Below, one piece after another: positions 1 to 9,338 of a stretch of DNA of 64,000 bases (position 1 is its first letter; every line of letters begins with the position of its first letter). Source of the DNA: Bradyrhizobium sp. AZCC 1719 (GTDB lineage Bacteria; Pseudomonadota; Alphaproteobacteria; Rhizobiales; Xanthobacteraceae). The position numbers and the translations under genes are program-made. Location: the NCBI RefSeq assembly GCF_036924525.1, contig NZ_JAZHRU010000001.1, forward strand, positions 1,765,001 to 1,829,000, given 5' to 3'. The notes below the pieces were generated by a model. That model had not been told where the DNA came from. It did not search any database and saw only the letters and a program-made list of their open reading frames with translations.

Positions 1-1275
1 CACGCCGGTGCCATCGGCGACGAGGCCGACGCCATAGGAAAAATTCAGCGTATAGGTGTTGCTGACGGCATTACCGCGGGCGTCGACGACGGAATAATGC
101 GTGGTATTGCTGCCCTCGCGCGGCAGGCTCACGGATAACGCCTCGGCGGGCGTAGCGCGCGCAAGGTCGATGCTGGCGCGTTGCTTTGCCGCGTAATCCT
201 TCGCGATCAGGATACTCGCCGGCGCATTGACGAAGGCGGGATCGCCGAGATAGCGCGCCCGGTCGGCGTAAGCGCGCTTCATGGCTTCGATCATGACATG
301 CAACGAGGGCGCCGAGCCCTGCTTCATGTCCGCCATCGCAAACCCTTCGAGAATGTTCAGCGCTTCCAGTAGCACCGTGCCGCCGGACGAGGGCAGCGGC
401 ATCGACACGATCTCATAGCCGCGATAACTGCCGCGCACGGGACTGCGGATCACCGCCTCATAGGATTTGAGATCGTCCGCCGTCATGATGCCGCCGGCAT
501 CGCGGACGGCTTTTGCCAGCCGTTCGGCGACCGGGCCCTGGTAAAATCCACGCGGTCCCTGCTCGGCAATCGCCGACAGCGTTGCCGCGAGATCGGCCTG
601 AACCAGACGGTCGCCCTCTCGCAGCGCCGTGCCGTCGTCACGGGAGAACGCCTTGGCCGAGTTCGGCCAGCGTGCCATCCGGCGATACATGTCCGGCAGC
701 GTGTCGGCGGTGTCGTCGGCGATCACGAAACCGTCTCGTGCGAGCTCGATGGCGGGCTTGAGGATTTGCGCGAGCGTGAAGCGGCCGGAGCCGTATTTCT
801 CCAGCGCCAGTGCCAGTCCGGCCACCGTGCCGGGCACGCCGATACCAAGCGCGGAATTGCGCGACTTGTCGGTATCGGGCTTGCCGTCCGATCCCAGAAA
901 GATATCGCGCGTGGTCGCGGCCGGTGCGGTCTCGCGATAGTCGATGGCGACGTCTTCATTGCGCTCGGCCGAATGGATCACCATGAAGCCGCCGCCGCCG
1001 ATGTTCCCGGCGCGCGGATAGGTGACGGCAAGCGCAAAGCCGGTGGCGACCGCGGCATCAACCGCGTTGCCGCCTTGCCGGAGAATGTCGGCGCCGACTT
1101 CCGCCGCGATCCTTTCCTGGGCGACCACCATGCCGTGTTCGGCTGCAATGGAACGAACGGCGGAGAGGTCCGGCGAATAAAAGCGGCGTTCCTGCGCAAA
1201 GGCGGTCGCACCGCAGGCAAATGCCAACACGATTGCGGCAATCGCCTTGCGCCGAGTGATTTGAAAGATTGTCAT
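1..1275 (-). CDS. ggt: gamma-glutamyltransferase (C-terminus outside window)
   Basis: Periplasmic gamma-glutamyltransferase, which cleaves or transfers the gamma-glutamyl group of glutathione and related compounds. The gene runs from an ATG at 1275 off the left edge, so only the first 425 codons are present. The N-terminus is a signal peptide (basic start, then an Ala/Leu/Ile-rich stretch ending near AFAQ). The large-subunit sequence includes GGNAVDAAVATGFAL and GGGGFMVIH. The autoprocessing and catalytic threonine lies in NTTHYSVVD, with the first Thr at codon 391, so the small subunit begins there and is truncated by the window. Family proteins are about 550-590 residues, so roughly 150 are missing. 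The call is secure; the ATG start fits the signal peptide. Confidence 0.95.
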   Translation of the reverse strand, partial: MTIFQITRRKAIAAIVLAFACGATAFAQERRFYSPDLSAVRSIAAEHGMVVAQERIAAEVGADILRQGGNAVDAAVATGFALAVTYPRAGNIGGGGFMVIHSAERNEDVAIDYRETAPAATTRDIFLGSDGKPDTDKSRNSALGIGVPGTVAGLALALEKYGSGRFTLAQILKPAIELARDGFVIADDTADTLPDMYRRMARWPNSAKAFSRDDGTALREGDRLVQADLAATLSAIAEQGPRGFYQGPVAERLAKAVRDAGGIMTADDLKSYEAVIRSPVRGSYRGYEIVSMPLPSSGGTVLLEALNILEGFAMADMKQGSAPSLHVMIEAMKRAYADRARYLGDPAFVNAPASILIAKDYAAKQRASIDLARATPAEALSVSLPREGSNTTHYSVVDARGNAVSNTYTLNFSYGVGLVADGTGV

Positions 1276-1403
1276 CGAAAATCCGCCGCAGTTTGAGCCT
1301 GTGTGGCGCGTGGGCAACAGCGCCAGCGTTGGTGACGCATGCTATATGGGTTCGGTTTCGGCACGCAAAACGCTTCACGAGACTTTTGAAGGAAATATCC
1401 GGC

Positions 1404-2789
1404 ATGGCGGTGATCGCTTCCGAGGCAGTTGGCGCCGAGATTCTGCAGGCATATCCGCGCCGCGCCGCCGTCGTGAGCTGGATCTTCTTCGATTGGGCCG
1501 CGCAGCCTTATTTCACGCTGATCACCACGTTTGTCTTCGCGCCCTACTTCGCGGGCTTCGTCGCGCCGGATCCGGCGAGGGGGCAGGCGCTGTGGGGATT
1601 CGCCACCGCCGCCGCCGGCCTGGTGATCGCGCTGCTGTCGCCGGTGCTGGGTGCCATCGCCGACGCCAGCGGCCGCCGCAAGCCGTGGATCGCCGGCTTC
1701 GGGTCGCTTTTGGTGATCGGCTCCTGCCTGATGTGGTTCGGAAAGCCGGGCGACCCCAGCGTCATCCCGCCACTGCTGTTGGCCTATGCGATTGCGAGCA
1801 TCGGTGTCGAATTCGCCACCGTCTTCAACAATGCGATGATGCCGACGCTGGTGCCGCCGGACAGAATCGGGCGGTTGTCCGGCACCGGATGGGCGACCGG
1901 CTATATCGGCGGTATCCTCAGCCTCATCCTCGTGCTCGGCTTTCTGGCGGCCAGTCCCGAGACCGGGCGTACACTGTTCGGCCTGGCACCGTTGTTCGGT
2001 CTCGATCCGGTCACGCACCAGGGCGATCGCATCACCGGTCCCTTGACCGCCATCTGGTTCCTCATTTTCGTGACGCCGATGTTCCTGTTCACACCGGATT
2101 ATCCGGCCAGGCGTCCAATCCGCGAGGCGTTGCGCGAAGGATTGAGCGGGCTCAAGCGAACGCTCGGCGAATTGCCGAAGCAAAAGTCGATCGCGACGTT
2201 CCTGCTTGCCAACATGATCTATACCGACGGGCTGGTGTCGCTGTTCGCGTTCGGCGGCATCTACGCCGCCGGCACCTTCGGCTGGCATACGATCCAGATC
2301 GGGACGTTCGGAATTCTGCTGGCGATCGCGGGCACCTTCGGCGCCTGGCTCGGCGGCAAGCTCGACGACAGGTTCGGACCCAAGCGCGTTATCGCCGGTA
2401 GCCTCACGATCCTGCTGCTTGCGCTCGCCGCGATCTTGCTGGTCGACAAGGATTCGATCCTGTTCGTGAAGGTCGCGCCACCAGCTCCGGGCGGCGCGCT
2501 GTTCTCCGGCGCCGCCGAGCGCGCCTATCTCGTGCTCGGGTGCCTGATCGGCGCGGCCGGCGGCCCGCTGCAGGCGGCGTCGCGCACGCTGCTGATCCGT
2601 CTCGCGCCGAAGGATCGCATCGCGCAATACTTTGGATTGTTCGCGCTGACCGGAAAGGTGACGTCGTTCATCGGTCCGCTCCTGATCGGCGCGATCACGG
2701 CCGTGACCGCAAGCCAGAAAGCCGGCATGGCGCTGCTGGTGCTGTTCTTCGTCGCGGGCCTGGCGCTGCTGTCGCGCGTGCGGGAGTGA
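1404..2789 (+). CDS. MFS transporter, UMF1/Vps22-like family
   Basis: Polytopic inner-membrane permease of 461 residues with about 12 predicted helices. It begins with the family-typical stretch WIFFDWAAQPYFTLITTFVF and carries the MFS loop signature as ADASGRRKPW between helices 2 and 3, repeated in degenerate form as LDDRFGPKR in the second half. These features match the UMF1 branch of the major facilitator superfamily (related to yeast Atg22 and bacterial uncharacterised permeases). The substrate is unknown. The ATG at 1404 is preceded by GAAGGA at about 10 bases, so it is preferred to the longer reading frame that opens upstream. It is divergent from ggt, with 128 bp between the two starts. 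Confidence 0.88.
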   Translation: MAVIASEAVGAEILQAYPRRAAVVSWIFFDWAAQPYFTLITTFVFAPYFAGFVAPDPARGQALWGFATAAAGLVIALLSPVLGAIADASGRRKPWIAGFGSLLVIGSCLMWFGKPGDPSVIPPLLLAYAIASIGVEFATVFNNAMMPTLVPPDRIGRLSGTGWATGYIGGILSLILVLGFLAASPETGRTLFGLAPLFGLDPVTHQGDRITGPLTAIWFLIFVTPMFLFTPDYPARRPIREALREGLSGLKRTLGELPKQKSIATFLLANMIYTDGLVSLFAFGGIYAAGTFGWHTIQIGTFGILLAIAGTFGAWLGGKLDDRFGPKRVIAGSLTILLLALAAILLVDKDSILFVKVAPPAPGGALFSGAAERAYLVLGCLIGAAGGPLQAASRTLLIRLAPKDRIAQYFGLFALTGKVTSFIGPLLIGAITAVTASQKAGMALLVLFFVAGLALLSRVRE

Positions 2790-3761
2790 GGGGGAGCGAC
2801 TGTCGCGCATTGCTCTCCACGAAGGCGGGTTTCCGGTTTTGCCGCGGCCCATCCGCGTCATTGCGAGCGAAGCGAAGCAATCCATGCCTCAGCGCGGGGA
2901 TAGATGGATTGCTTCGCTCCGCTCGCAATGACGGGAAGATAGCGCCGCACACACCACTGTCGTCCCCCGCGAAGGCGGGGGATCCAGTACGCCGCGGCTC
3001 ATCCGTTCAATCACTGGCGTCTCTGGAATACTGGATCGTCCGCCTTCGCGGACGATGACAACCGAATATGAGGCGGCGATCTCGCGGCGCATTGCGTCCG
3101 AGGTTTGCTCTCAACTTCCCGCCCTCTCATTCAAAGGGCGCAGGGAAGACCGGGTGCTGGCTGCACCCGCGGTCTCGTGTGCAATTGCGCATAAAGAACA
3201 CGCACACGAGCATACAGGTACAGCGGGAGCATCCCGGCCTTCCCTGCGCAATGGCTTCACGGCTTACTTCGTGCTCTCCCCGGAGAACGGCTCTTTTGCC
3301 TCCGTCGCCGACGGGAAATTCCCGCCAACTTAACGCCAGCACCGCGGCGTCCGAACCACACGACTTCGCCGTACGCTCCCGTCTTCGCCAAGAGGCTTCG
3401 CCGGGTTTGGTACCGGTCCGCCGAAGCTTTAGCGAAGGCGGATCCTGCGCCTACGTCTTGCGCATTCCGCGTCCATCGCATCTCACCGCACGTTCGTGAC
3501 GATCGCGAGCGCCCCTCAATGGGTGAGACGGGCGGAGTTATGCATCTGATTTGCGTGAGAACGAAAGCGGAATATTTTTGATTCCGGGACTTGATATGAT
3601 TTCGGAAAATCAGAATTGATTTGCTCGTAGGGCAATCACATCACCGGTGCCGTAGGGTGGGCAAAGCGCGAGCGTGCCCACCGTCAAGCCATGCGATCGG
3701 TGATGGATGGTGGGCACGTCGCTGGCGCTCCTTTGCCCACCCTACGGCGTTTATCATTCAC
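2790..3761. repeat. repeat-rich intergenic region without a gene
   Basis: This 972-bp gap between the MFS permease and purH holds several dispersed-type elements and no credible gene. At 2856-2933 there is a long palindrome with arms starting CGTCATTGCGAGCGAAGC and ending GCTCGCAATGACG. At 2958-3061 a second palindrome has arms GTCGTCC-CGCGAAGGCGG and its complement. Between about 3100 and 3530 lies a longer GC-rich block that I recognise only loosely as a Bradyrhizobium-type dispersed repeat. At 3649-3748 a third palindrome has arms GCCGTAGGGTGGGCAAAG and CTTTGCCCACCCTACGGC. Short open frames here encode repeat-type peptides such as SLRAERSNPS and are not counted as genes. Confidence 0.75.
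3649..3748. repeat. long palindromic repeat 3' of purH
   Basis: Two near-perfect arms of about 19 bp begin GCCGTAGGGTGGGC and end GCCCACCCTACGGC, with secondary internal pairing between CGTGCCCACC and GGTGGGCACG. It lies 14 bp beyond the purH stop codon on the transcribed side, so it could also act as a 3' hairpin that ends or protects the purH message. There is no T-run, so a classical intrinsic terminator is not shown. Confidence 0.7.
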
Positions 3762-5354
3762 TCAGTGCCTGAAATGCCTGACGCCGGTGAACACCATCGC
3801 GATGCCGTGGTCGTCGGCGGCCTTGACTACTTCTTCATCGCGCATCGAACCGCCGGGCTGGATCACCGCCGTTGCGCCGGCTTCGATGCAGGCCAGCATG
3901 CCGTCTGCGAACGGGAAGAACGCATCGGATGCGACGACGGAGCCTTTGGTCAGCGGTTCAGCGAGCTTCATTTCGGCCGCAGCATCCTGTGCTTTGCGGG
4001 CGGCAATACGCGCCGAATCGACCCGGCTCATCTGGCCGGCGCCGATGCCCACTGTGGCGAGGTCCTTGGCGTAGATGATGGTGTTCGACTTGACGTGCTT
4101 GGCGACGCGGAAGGCGAATTTGAGATCGCGCAGTTCGGCGTCGGTCGGCGCGCGCTTGGTCGCAACCTTGATGTCCATGTCCTCAACCACCGCATTGTCG
4201 CGGCTCTGCACCAGCAAGCCGCCGGCAACCGTCTTGGCGGTCAGGCCGACCGTGCGCGGGTCGGGCAGGCCGCCCGCGAGCAACAGGCGCAAATTACGCC
4301 TGCTGCCGATGATCGAGATCGCCTCTTCGGTGGCGTCGGGGGCGATGATCACTTCGGTGAAAATGCCGATGATGGCGCGCGCGGCCTCCGCATCCAGCGT
4401 GCGGTTGACTGCGATGATGCCGCCATAGGCCGACGTCGAGTCGCAGGCGAGCGCGCGGCGATAGGCGGTGACGAGATCGGGTCCCTCCGCAACACCGCAG
4501 GGGTTCGCATGTTTCACGATGACGCAGGCCGCGGTGCGCTTCGGATCGAACTCACCGACGCATTCGTAAGCCGCATCGGTGTCGTTGATGTTGTTGTAGG
4601 AAAGTTCCTTGCCCTGCAATTGCCGCGCGCTGGAGACGCCGGGCCGCTTGTCGGGGGTTGCATAGAACGCCGCGGTCTGGTGCGGGTTCTCGCCATAGCG
4701 CAAGGACTGGATCAGCCGGCCGCCGAAGGCGCGGAAATCCGGCGCATTGTCCTTGAGCTCTGTAGCAAACCAGTTCGAGATCGCTGCATCGTAGGCGGCA
4801 GTACGCGCATAGGCTTTTGCGGCGAGGCGGCGGCGCAACGCGAGCGTCGTTGCGCCCTTGTTGGCGGCGAGTTCGTCGAGCACGGCCTGATAGTCCTGCG
4901 CCTCGACGACGACGGCGACATCGTCGTGGTTTTTGGCGGCCGCCCGGATCATCGCGGGCCCACCGATATCGATATTCTCGATGCAGTCTTCGTAAGCAGC
5001 GCCTTTGTCGACGGTCGCCTCGAACGGGTAGAGGTTGACGACAAGCAGGTCGATCGGCGCGATGCCGTGCGCCTTCATGGCGTCGGCGTGCTCCTTGTTG
5101 TCGCGGATCGCGAGCAGGCCGCCATGCACCTTCGGATGCAGCGTCTTGACGCGGCCATCCATCATTTCGGGGAAGCCGGTAAGTTCGGAGACGTCCTTGA
5201 CCTTCAACCCTGCGGCGGCGATCGCCTTCGCCGTGCCGCCGGTCGAGACCAGCTCGACGCCATGTCCCGCCAGCGCCTGGGCGAATTCGATCAGGCCGGT
5301 CTTGTCGGAAACGGACAACAGGGCGCGGGTCACGCGGCGGGTCGTATCGGTCAT
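3762..5354 (-). CDS. purH: bifunctional AICAR formyltransferase / IMP cyclohydrolase
   Basis: PurH catalyses the last two steps of purine synthesis: formylation of AICAR with 10-formyl-tetrahydrofolate and cyclisation to IMP. The 530-residue protein has the N-terminal MGS-like cyclohydrolase domain (about 1-150; [36 protein letters not shown]) and the C-terminal formyltransferase domain with the catalytic Lys-His pair in [12 protein letters not shown]. It ends in the typical GVRHFRH. The ATG at 5354 has AAAGGA about 9 bases upstream on its strand; an in-frame TTG two codons earlier is too close to that site. It lies downstream of the heparinase-like gene and rsmB on the same strand, but a repeat sits in the 310-bp gap, so cotranscription is uncertain. 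Confidence 0.97.
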   Translation of the reverse strand: MTDTTRRVTRALLSVSDKTGLIEFAQALAGHGVELVSTGGTAKAIAAAGLKVKDVSELTGFPEMMDGRVKTLHPKVHGGLLAIRDNKEHADAMKAHGIAPIDLLVVNLYPFEATVDKGAAYEDCIENIDIGGPAMIRAAAKNHDDVAVVVEAQDYQAVLDELAANKGATTLALRRRLAAKAYARTAAYDAAISNWFATELKDNAPDFRAFGGRLIQSLRYGENPHQTAAFYATPDKRPGVSSARQLQGKELSYNNINDTDAAYECVGEFDPKRTAACVIVKHANPCGVAEGPDLVTAYRRALACDSTSAYGGIIAVNRTLDAEAARAIIGIFTEVIIAPDATEEAISIIGSRRNLRLLLAGGLPDPRTVGLTAKTVAGGLLVQSRDNAVVEDMDIKVATKRAPTDAELRDLKFAFRVAKHVKSNTIIYAKDLATVGIGAGQMSRVDSARIAARKAQDAAAEMKLAEPLTKGSVVASDAFFPFADGMLACIEAGATAVIQPGGSMRDEEVVKAADDHGIAMVFTGVRHFRH

Positions 5355-5664
5355 GGGCAAGGTCCTTTGTTAGGGGATGCTTATGCCCAGGCGCGCGGCG
5401 ATTACTCTCGCGCTTCCCGATGGTGCTCCATCCAAAGTCGCCAGTCGCGCGAGCGCGGGCTGGTTAGCAGCTTTTGGCGCGGTTCACAATGGGGCGGTGG
5501 CAGTCTCTGTAATCGGCTTTGGCAGCCCGTTTCACACCCGTTCAAACCCTCATCCTGAGGAGCCCGCTGAGCGGGCGTCTCGAAGGATGTGGCCACAGAC
5601 GGGGCCTCATGGTTCGAGACGCGCTTCGCGCTCCTCACCATGAGGGACGAGCGAAGCAGCACGA
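5355..5664. repeat. intergenic gap with palindromic repeat (5548-5646)
   Basis: The 310-bp gap between the heparinase-like gene and purH contains one palindromic element at 5548-5646. Its arms read CCCTCATCCTGAGGAGC and GCTCCTCACCATGAGGG, with inner pairing between GCGTCTCGAA and TTCGAGACGC. The remainder (5355-5547) is where a purH promoter would have to be, but I see no convincing -35/-10 pair. There is no gene. Confidence 0.7.
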
Positions 5665-7419
5665 TCAGAGCGGCAATTCCGGCTCTCGCCGCGCATTGCG
5701 CCGCGTGTTGGTGGCGCCTGGCGACGTGCTTGAGCGGACAAAGCTCCAGCGGATCGAGGAGGCGTGGCGGGAATCCTGACGGATCACGATCTGGGCGGTG
5801 CGGCGCGGGCCGTCATTGCCGGCCAGAAACACGCTGTCCTCGAGATCGACCTTGTCGTCGAGCGCCTCGAAGGTCCAGACTTCGCGGTTGGGCAATACCA
5901 GCATGACGCCGCGCGCATCGCTGAGGCGGCTGGCCTTCACCGCGGGATGAAGGTGAAACCGCAGCGCAAAATCGGTCTCCGCGCCCTTGATGCGCGTCCC
6001 CGGCGCCGGCGACACAGTGTCCTCGCCATCGAGTCTTGCGCCGTCATGGGAGATCATCAGCACCCGGCGATGCACGACGCCGAAGCGTGCGAGATAGCCG
6101 TCATGCGAGGTGGTCAGGAGATCGCCGTCGGCCACCGCCTCGCGGTAGCTTTCCACGTTGGCCGGACCGCTGACGACCGGCGCGCCCTGAAGCAGGCGCT
6201 TCATCGCCGACAATTCGACGAACTGACACGAGGACGCCTCGTGATAGGTCAGGGTCGAATGCGCTGCGGTGCTGCGGGCAAAGGTGCGCCAATTATCCCG
6301 GCCGGTCGAGGGCATCCCGCAATTGACCACGATCCGGCTCGGCCCCGAAGACAGTTCGAACGAGAGACAGCCGGCGTGCGCTTCCTGGCTGACATTCGGC
6401 GGCGGCGGCGGACCGCTATCGATGATGACGGTCGTCGTGCCGGCGTCGAGGCGCTGGAAGCCGGTATGCGGCATGTTCGCCATCGGTACGCCGTGCGTGT
6501 CATCATAGGCGAGCAGCGTCGCGACCAGGTCCGAGGGCGCGTTGCTCATGCCGTTGAACAGCGCGAAGCTGCCGTCGCCATGACGGAAGAAGCGCAGCAT
6601 CGGCATCATGCGGTCGATCGCATTCAACAGCGCGGGCGGCGGCGCGATGTTGCGGGCGGCAAAGGTCTGGCGCAGGGGCAGGAGGTCGCTGAGCAGTTCG
6701 ACCAGCGCGCCGGGGTTGCGCGAAATATGCCCGCCGTCGGGCTGGATCTGGCGCTGCAATTCGTCGGAAAGCCGTCGCGTGGCGGAGCGGATGTGTCGCG
6801 CCTGATTGGCCAGGCACAGCGAGGCGTAGCACAGCGCGATCAGGACCTGCAGCCGCGGCACACCGTCGGCGATGTCGAGCATCGTGTAGCGAAGATATCG
6901 AATTTCGCGGGTCAGCCCGCGCAGATACTTGCGATAGAATTTTCCGTCGGTGTCGCCGAGCACCAGCGGCGCCTGCGACAACAGCGAGATCACGCGGCGG
7001 GCCAGCACGTCGGGGCGGCGTTCGAGCGGCCGCTTGCGCGCCGGATTCGAGATCCAGTCGTCGACCAGCGAGCGGGCATTGGCGCGGGTCAGCGCGGTGT
7101 CGGCGGCGCGCAGGTGCCGCAGCCAGCCGAAGCCGAGCAGCGCGACTTCCCAATCTTCCGACGGCGGCTCGAGATCGAAGATCGAGCGGCCATGGCAGGT
7201 GACGATTTTGCCGGCAAACACGAAGCGGCCGGCATAGATTTCCGCGGCGCGGGTGGCGTCGGCGGTGCGCAGATCGTGCGGGGCGATGATCAGCCGGTCG
7301 GCGCGGCCGGGCCACAGCCGCGATACCGCCACCGTGGCGCCGGTCGCGCGCGCGATCACGGTCCGCGCCGAGCGGCTCATGATAAGCGTCGAGATGCGTC
7401 TGCGTTGAGCGACCGACAC
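5665..7419 (-). CDS. heparinase II/III family protein
   Basis: A 584-residue protein of the heparinase II/III-like polysaccharide lyase superfamily (alpha/alpha toroid followed by a beta-sandwich). The N-terminal two thirds is helical with WEVALLGFGWLRHL and SNPARKRPLERR. The C-terminal lyase domain contains GCLSFELSSG, VVNCGMPS and STAAHSTLTYHEASS, the region typical of the Hepar_II_III domain. No signal peptide is evident at the chosen start. The substrate is not known; such genes are common beside purH and rsmB in alphaproteobacteria. The start is uncertain: a GTG at 7419 keeps the conserved basic leader, an ATG at 7380 would shorten it by 13 residues, and neither has a strong ribosome binding site. 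Confidence 0.85.
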   Translation of the reverse strand: MSVAQRRRISTLIMSRSARTVIARATGATVAVSRLWPGRADRLIIAPHDLRTADATRAAEIYAGRFVFAGKIVTCHGRSIFDLEPPSEDWEVALLGFGWLRHLRAADTALTRANARSLVDDWISNPARKRPLERRPDVLARRVISLLSQAPLVLGDTDGKFYRKYLRGLTREIRYLRYTMLDIADGVPRLQVLIALCYASLCLANQARHIRSATRRLSDELQRQIQPDGGHISRNPGALVELLSDLLPLRQTFAARNIAPPPALLNAIDRMMPMLRFFRHGDGSFALFNGMSNAPSDLVATLLAYDDTHGVPMANMPHTGFQRLDAGTTTVIIDSGPPPPPNVSQEAHAGCLSFELSSGPSRIVVNCGMPSTGRDNWRTFARSTAAHSTLTYHEASSCQFVELSAMKRLLQGAPVVSGPANVESYREAVADGDLLTTSHDGYLARFGVVHRRVLMISHDGARLDGEDTVSPAPGTRIKGAETDFALRFHLHPAVKASRLSDARGVMLVLPNREVWTFEALDDKVDLEDSVFLAGNDGPRRTAQIVIRQDSRHASSIRWSFVRSSTSPGATNTRRNARREPELPL

Positions 7420-7543
7420 GCCGTGCCTTGGCTTTAAGGAGGGAGGGGTATTCTGGCGAATCCTTTTAATCCGGAAACACCGGCAACACACCATCTTGAA
7501 AATCGACGAATCACCCGAAGGCAGGGTGATTTCGGTCTAAAAA

Positions 7544-8893
7544 TCAGGTTTTAACCAGCCGCGCCGCGTAAAATCCATCTAACCCGCCGAGCCGGGGGTC
7601 GTCATGGGGCAAATGGCAGGGCAGGGTGCGTAAATCGCCGCTTGGGGTCACGATTTCGCTGAGGCCCGCGACCTCGTCCACCTCGACCGGGACGCGACGC
7701 ACGCCCGGTTCGGTAGCGAGCAGGGACGCGACCGCCTGTTCGCCTTCCTCGGGCTCCAGCGAACAGGTACAATAGACCAGCGTTCCGCCCGGCTTGAGCA
7801 GGGCGACCGCCTTTTGCAGCAACCTTTTCTGTAACGCGGACAGCGCCGCAATGTCGGCTTCCTGACGCAGCCAGGCGACATCGGGGTGACGGCGGATGGT
7901 GCCGGTGGAGGTGCAGGGCGCATCCACCAGCACGCCGTCGTAACCGCCATTGCCGCTGCCCTGCCATTCGGCCGCATCGGTCACCACGTCATCGGCCTGC
8001 AGCGAGAGCCGGGCCAGATTGTCGCGCAGCCGCGCCATGCGCGCCGGCGAGCGATCGACCGCGGTGACGCGCGCGCCGGCGTGCGCGAGTTGCGCGGTCT
8101 TGCCGCCGGGCGCGGCGCAGAGGTCGACGATGCTCTTGCCGGCGACATCGCCAAACAACCGCGCCGGCAGCGCGGCCGCGGCGTCCTGCACCCACCACTG
8201 TCCCTCGGAGAAACCGGGCAGCATGGTCACCGACCCTTGCAGCAGCGTGCGCACGGTTCCGGTCGGCAAGGTTTCGCCATGCAGGCGGCTCGCCCATTGC
8301 GCCGCGTCCGTCTTCACGGTGATGTCGAGGGACGGCTCGTGGCCGATGGCGCGCGCCATCTCCCGCGCGGTGGTCTCGCCATAGGCGCCGATCCAGCGCG
8401 TCAACAGCCACGGCGGAACATCAAGCGTCTGCGACTTGATTTCCTCGATCAGCGGCTGTCCCTCGCGGGCGCAGCGGCGCAGCACGGCGTTGACGAGGCC
8501 GGCATACTTTGCGGCGCGGCGGTCCGATTGCACCAGCCGCACCGAAAGATCGACGGCGGCGTGATCAGGCACGTCCATCCAGAGAATCTGCGCCGCGCCG
8601 ATCAGTAGTGCGCTCTGTGCCCGCGGCGCATCCGTCGGAATGCCGCGATCGAGCAGGCGCGACAGCAAATGGCCGAGCGTGCCGAGCCGTCGCAGGATCG
8701 TCGCAACCAGCCGCCGCATCAGCGCGCGGTCGCGATCGGCGAGCGCCTTCAGTCCGGGATGGGCGCCCGTGCCGTCAAGCTGATCGTCGAGGGTGCGATG
8801 CTTGTGCAGCACGCCGTCGAGAATATCAGCCGCGATCCGCCGCGCCGCGAGGCCGGGCACTTCTGAAGGTACTGCGAATCTTGAAGGGGGCAT
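7544..8893 (-). CDS. rsmB: 16S rRNA (cytosine-967-C5) methyltransferase-type protein
   Basis: RNA m5C methyltransferase of the RsmB/Fmu type. The N-terminal third is a NusB-like RNA-binding domain (AARRIAADILDGVL, RDRALMRRLVATILRR). The C-terminal SAM-dependent methyltransferase domain shows the SAM motif VDLCAAPGGKTAQLA, the DAPCTSTGTIRRHPD motif with one catalytic cysteine, and VYCTCSLEPEEGE with the second. The 449-residue length fits the family. The ATG at 8893 starts MPPSRFAVPSEVPG, and the conserved domain begins soon after. Longer starts at 8956 or 8998 add sequence with no family similarity that I can see, but the site before 8893 is weak, so the start is only probable. Confidence 0.93.
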   Translation of the reverse strand: MPPSRFAVPSEVPGLAARRIAADILDGVLHKHRTLDDQLDGTGAHPGLKALADRDRALMRRLVATILRRLGTLGHLLSRLLDRGIPTDAPRAQSALLIGAAQILWMDVPDHAAVDLSVRLVQSDRRAAKYAGLVNAVLRRCAREGQPLIEEIKSQTLDVPPWLLTRWIGAYGETTAREMARAIGHEPSLDITVKTDAAQWASRLHGETLPTGTVRTLLQGSVTMLPGFSEGQWWVQDAAAALPARLFGDVAGKSIVDLCAAPGGKTAQLAHAGARVTAVDRSPARMARLRDNLARLSLQADDVVTDAAEWQGSGNGGYDGVLVDAPCTSTGTIRRHPDVAWLRQEADIAALSALQKRLLQKAVALLKPGGTLVYCTCSLEPEEGEQAVASLLATEPGVRRVPVEVDEVAGLSEIVTPSGDLRTLPCHLPHDDPRLGGLDGFYAARLVKT

Positions 8894-9052
8894 GAAGCAG
8901 GAATGTCTCGGAAGGCGGAAAGGTTTCGGCTCATGCCAATGAAATGAAACACTCATTTGGCATGCGAATATGCCAAATGTAAGAATCGCCACAGACAATT
9001 TCTCGATTGTGATGTCATCTGTGCGCCCATCCCGTGCTATGGGAGAGTTGCG

Positions 9053-9262
9053 ATGACCGACAATTATTCATCTCCAGCGCCGGCTGCGGAACGCAAGAAG
9101 CTGACGCCCGCAGCCCAGCGCGCGCTTGCCGAGGCCGAGGCGCGCCGCAAGGCCACTGACGCCAGCGCTACCATGCTGCAGAAGGAATTCCAGGGTCCGA
9201 AGGGTCTGGAACCGACCCGCTACGGCGATTGGGAGCGCAGAGGGATCGCTTCGGATTTTTGA
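9053..9262 (+). CDS. DUF1674 / SdhAF4-type small protein
   Basis: A 69-residue protein with the hallmark C-terminal block of the DUF1674/SDHAF4 family, PTRYGDWERRGIASDF, preceded by an Ala/Arg-rich helix (AAQRALAEAEARRK). SDHAF4 members help assemble succinate dehydrogenase by acting on the flavinylated SdhA subunit; for bacterial members this is inferred from the eukaryotic homologue. The ATG at 9053 has GGGAGAG about 6 bases upstream. It is divergent from rsmB, with about 160 bp between the starts, and there are no sdh genes in the window. Confidence 0.9.
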   Translation: MTDNYSSPAPAAERKKLTPAAQRALAEAEARRKATDASATMLQKEFQGPKGLEPTRYGDWERRGIASDF

Positions 9263-9338
9263 GGGCCAAGATTTTTGAGGCGCAAGGACGGGCAGTGGGC
9301 CCTTGCCGGACGACCCGACTCAGCCCTTAGTCGGGAAT

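Noticed and set aside
1272..2885. Large minus-strand open frame opposite the UMF1 permease
   Set aside because: Very Arg/Gln/Asp-rich, overlapping a certain membrane-protein gene, so a shadow.
2695..2952. Small minus-strand frame ending in SLRAERSNPS-type peptide
   Set aside because: The sequence is the translation of a dispersed palindromic repeat, which gives similar peptides wherever it occurs.
2856..3061. Spaced repeats that could suggest a CRISPR array
   Set aside because: The units are palindromes of different sequence rather than identical direct repeats with unique spacers, and no cas genes are present.
3100..3530. Possible small plus-strand protein in the 3.1-3.5 kb block
   Set aside because: Several overlapping frames are open but none has a ribosome binding site or a recognisable domain, and the block looks like a dispersed repeat.
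3621..5558. Long open frame on the plus strand opposite purH
   Set aside because: It is antisense to a certain gene, and its composition (Arg/Asp/Gly-rich with no domain) is what GC-rich third-position bias produces on the opposite strand.
5764..7437. Long open frame opposite the heparinase-like gene
   Set aside because: Arg/Ala/Gly-rich shadow of the real gene, with no signal peptide, motif or ribosome binding site that would support it.
9303..9338. TTG start that would extend the nuclease by 12 residues
   Set aside because: The upstream segment has no family similarity and no better ribosome binding site than the ATG at 9339, although it cannot be ruled out.
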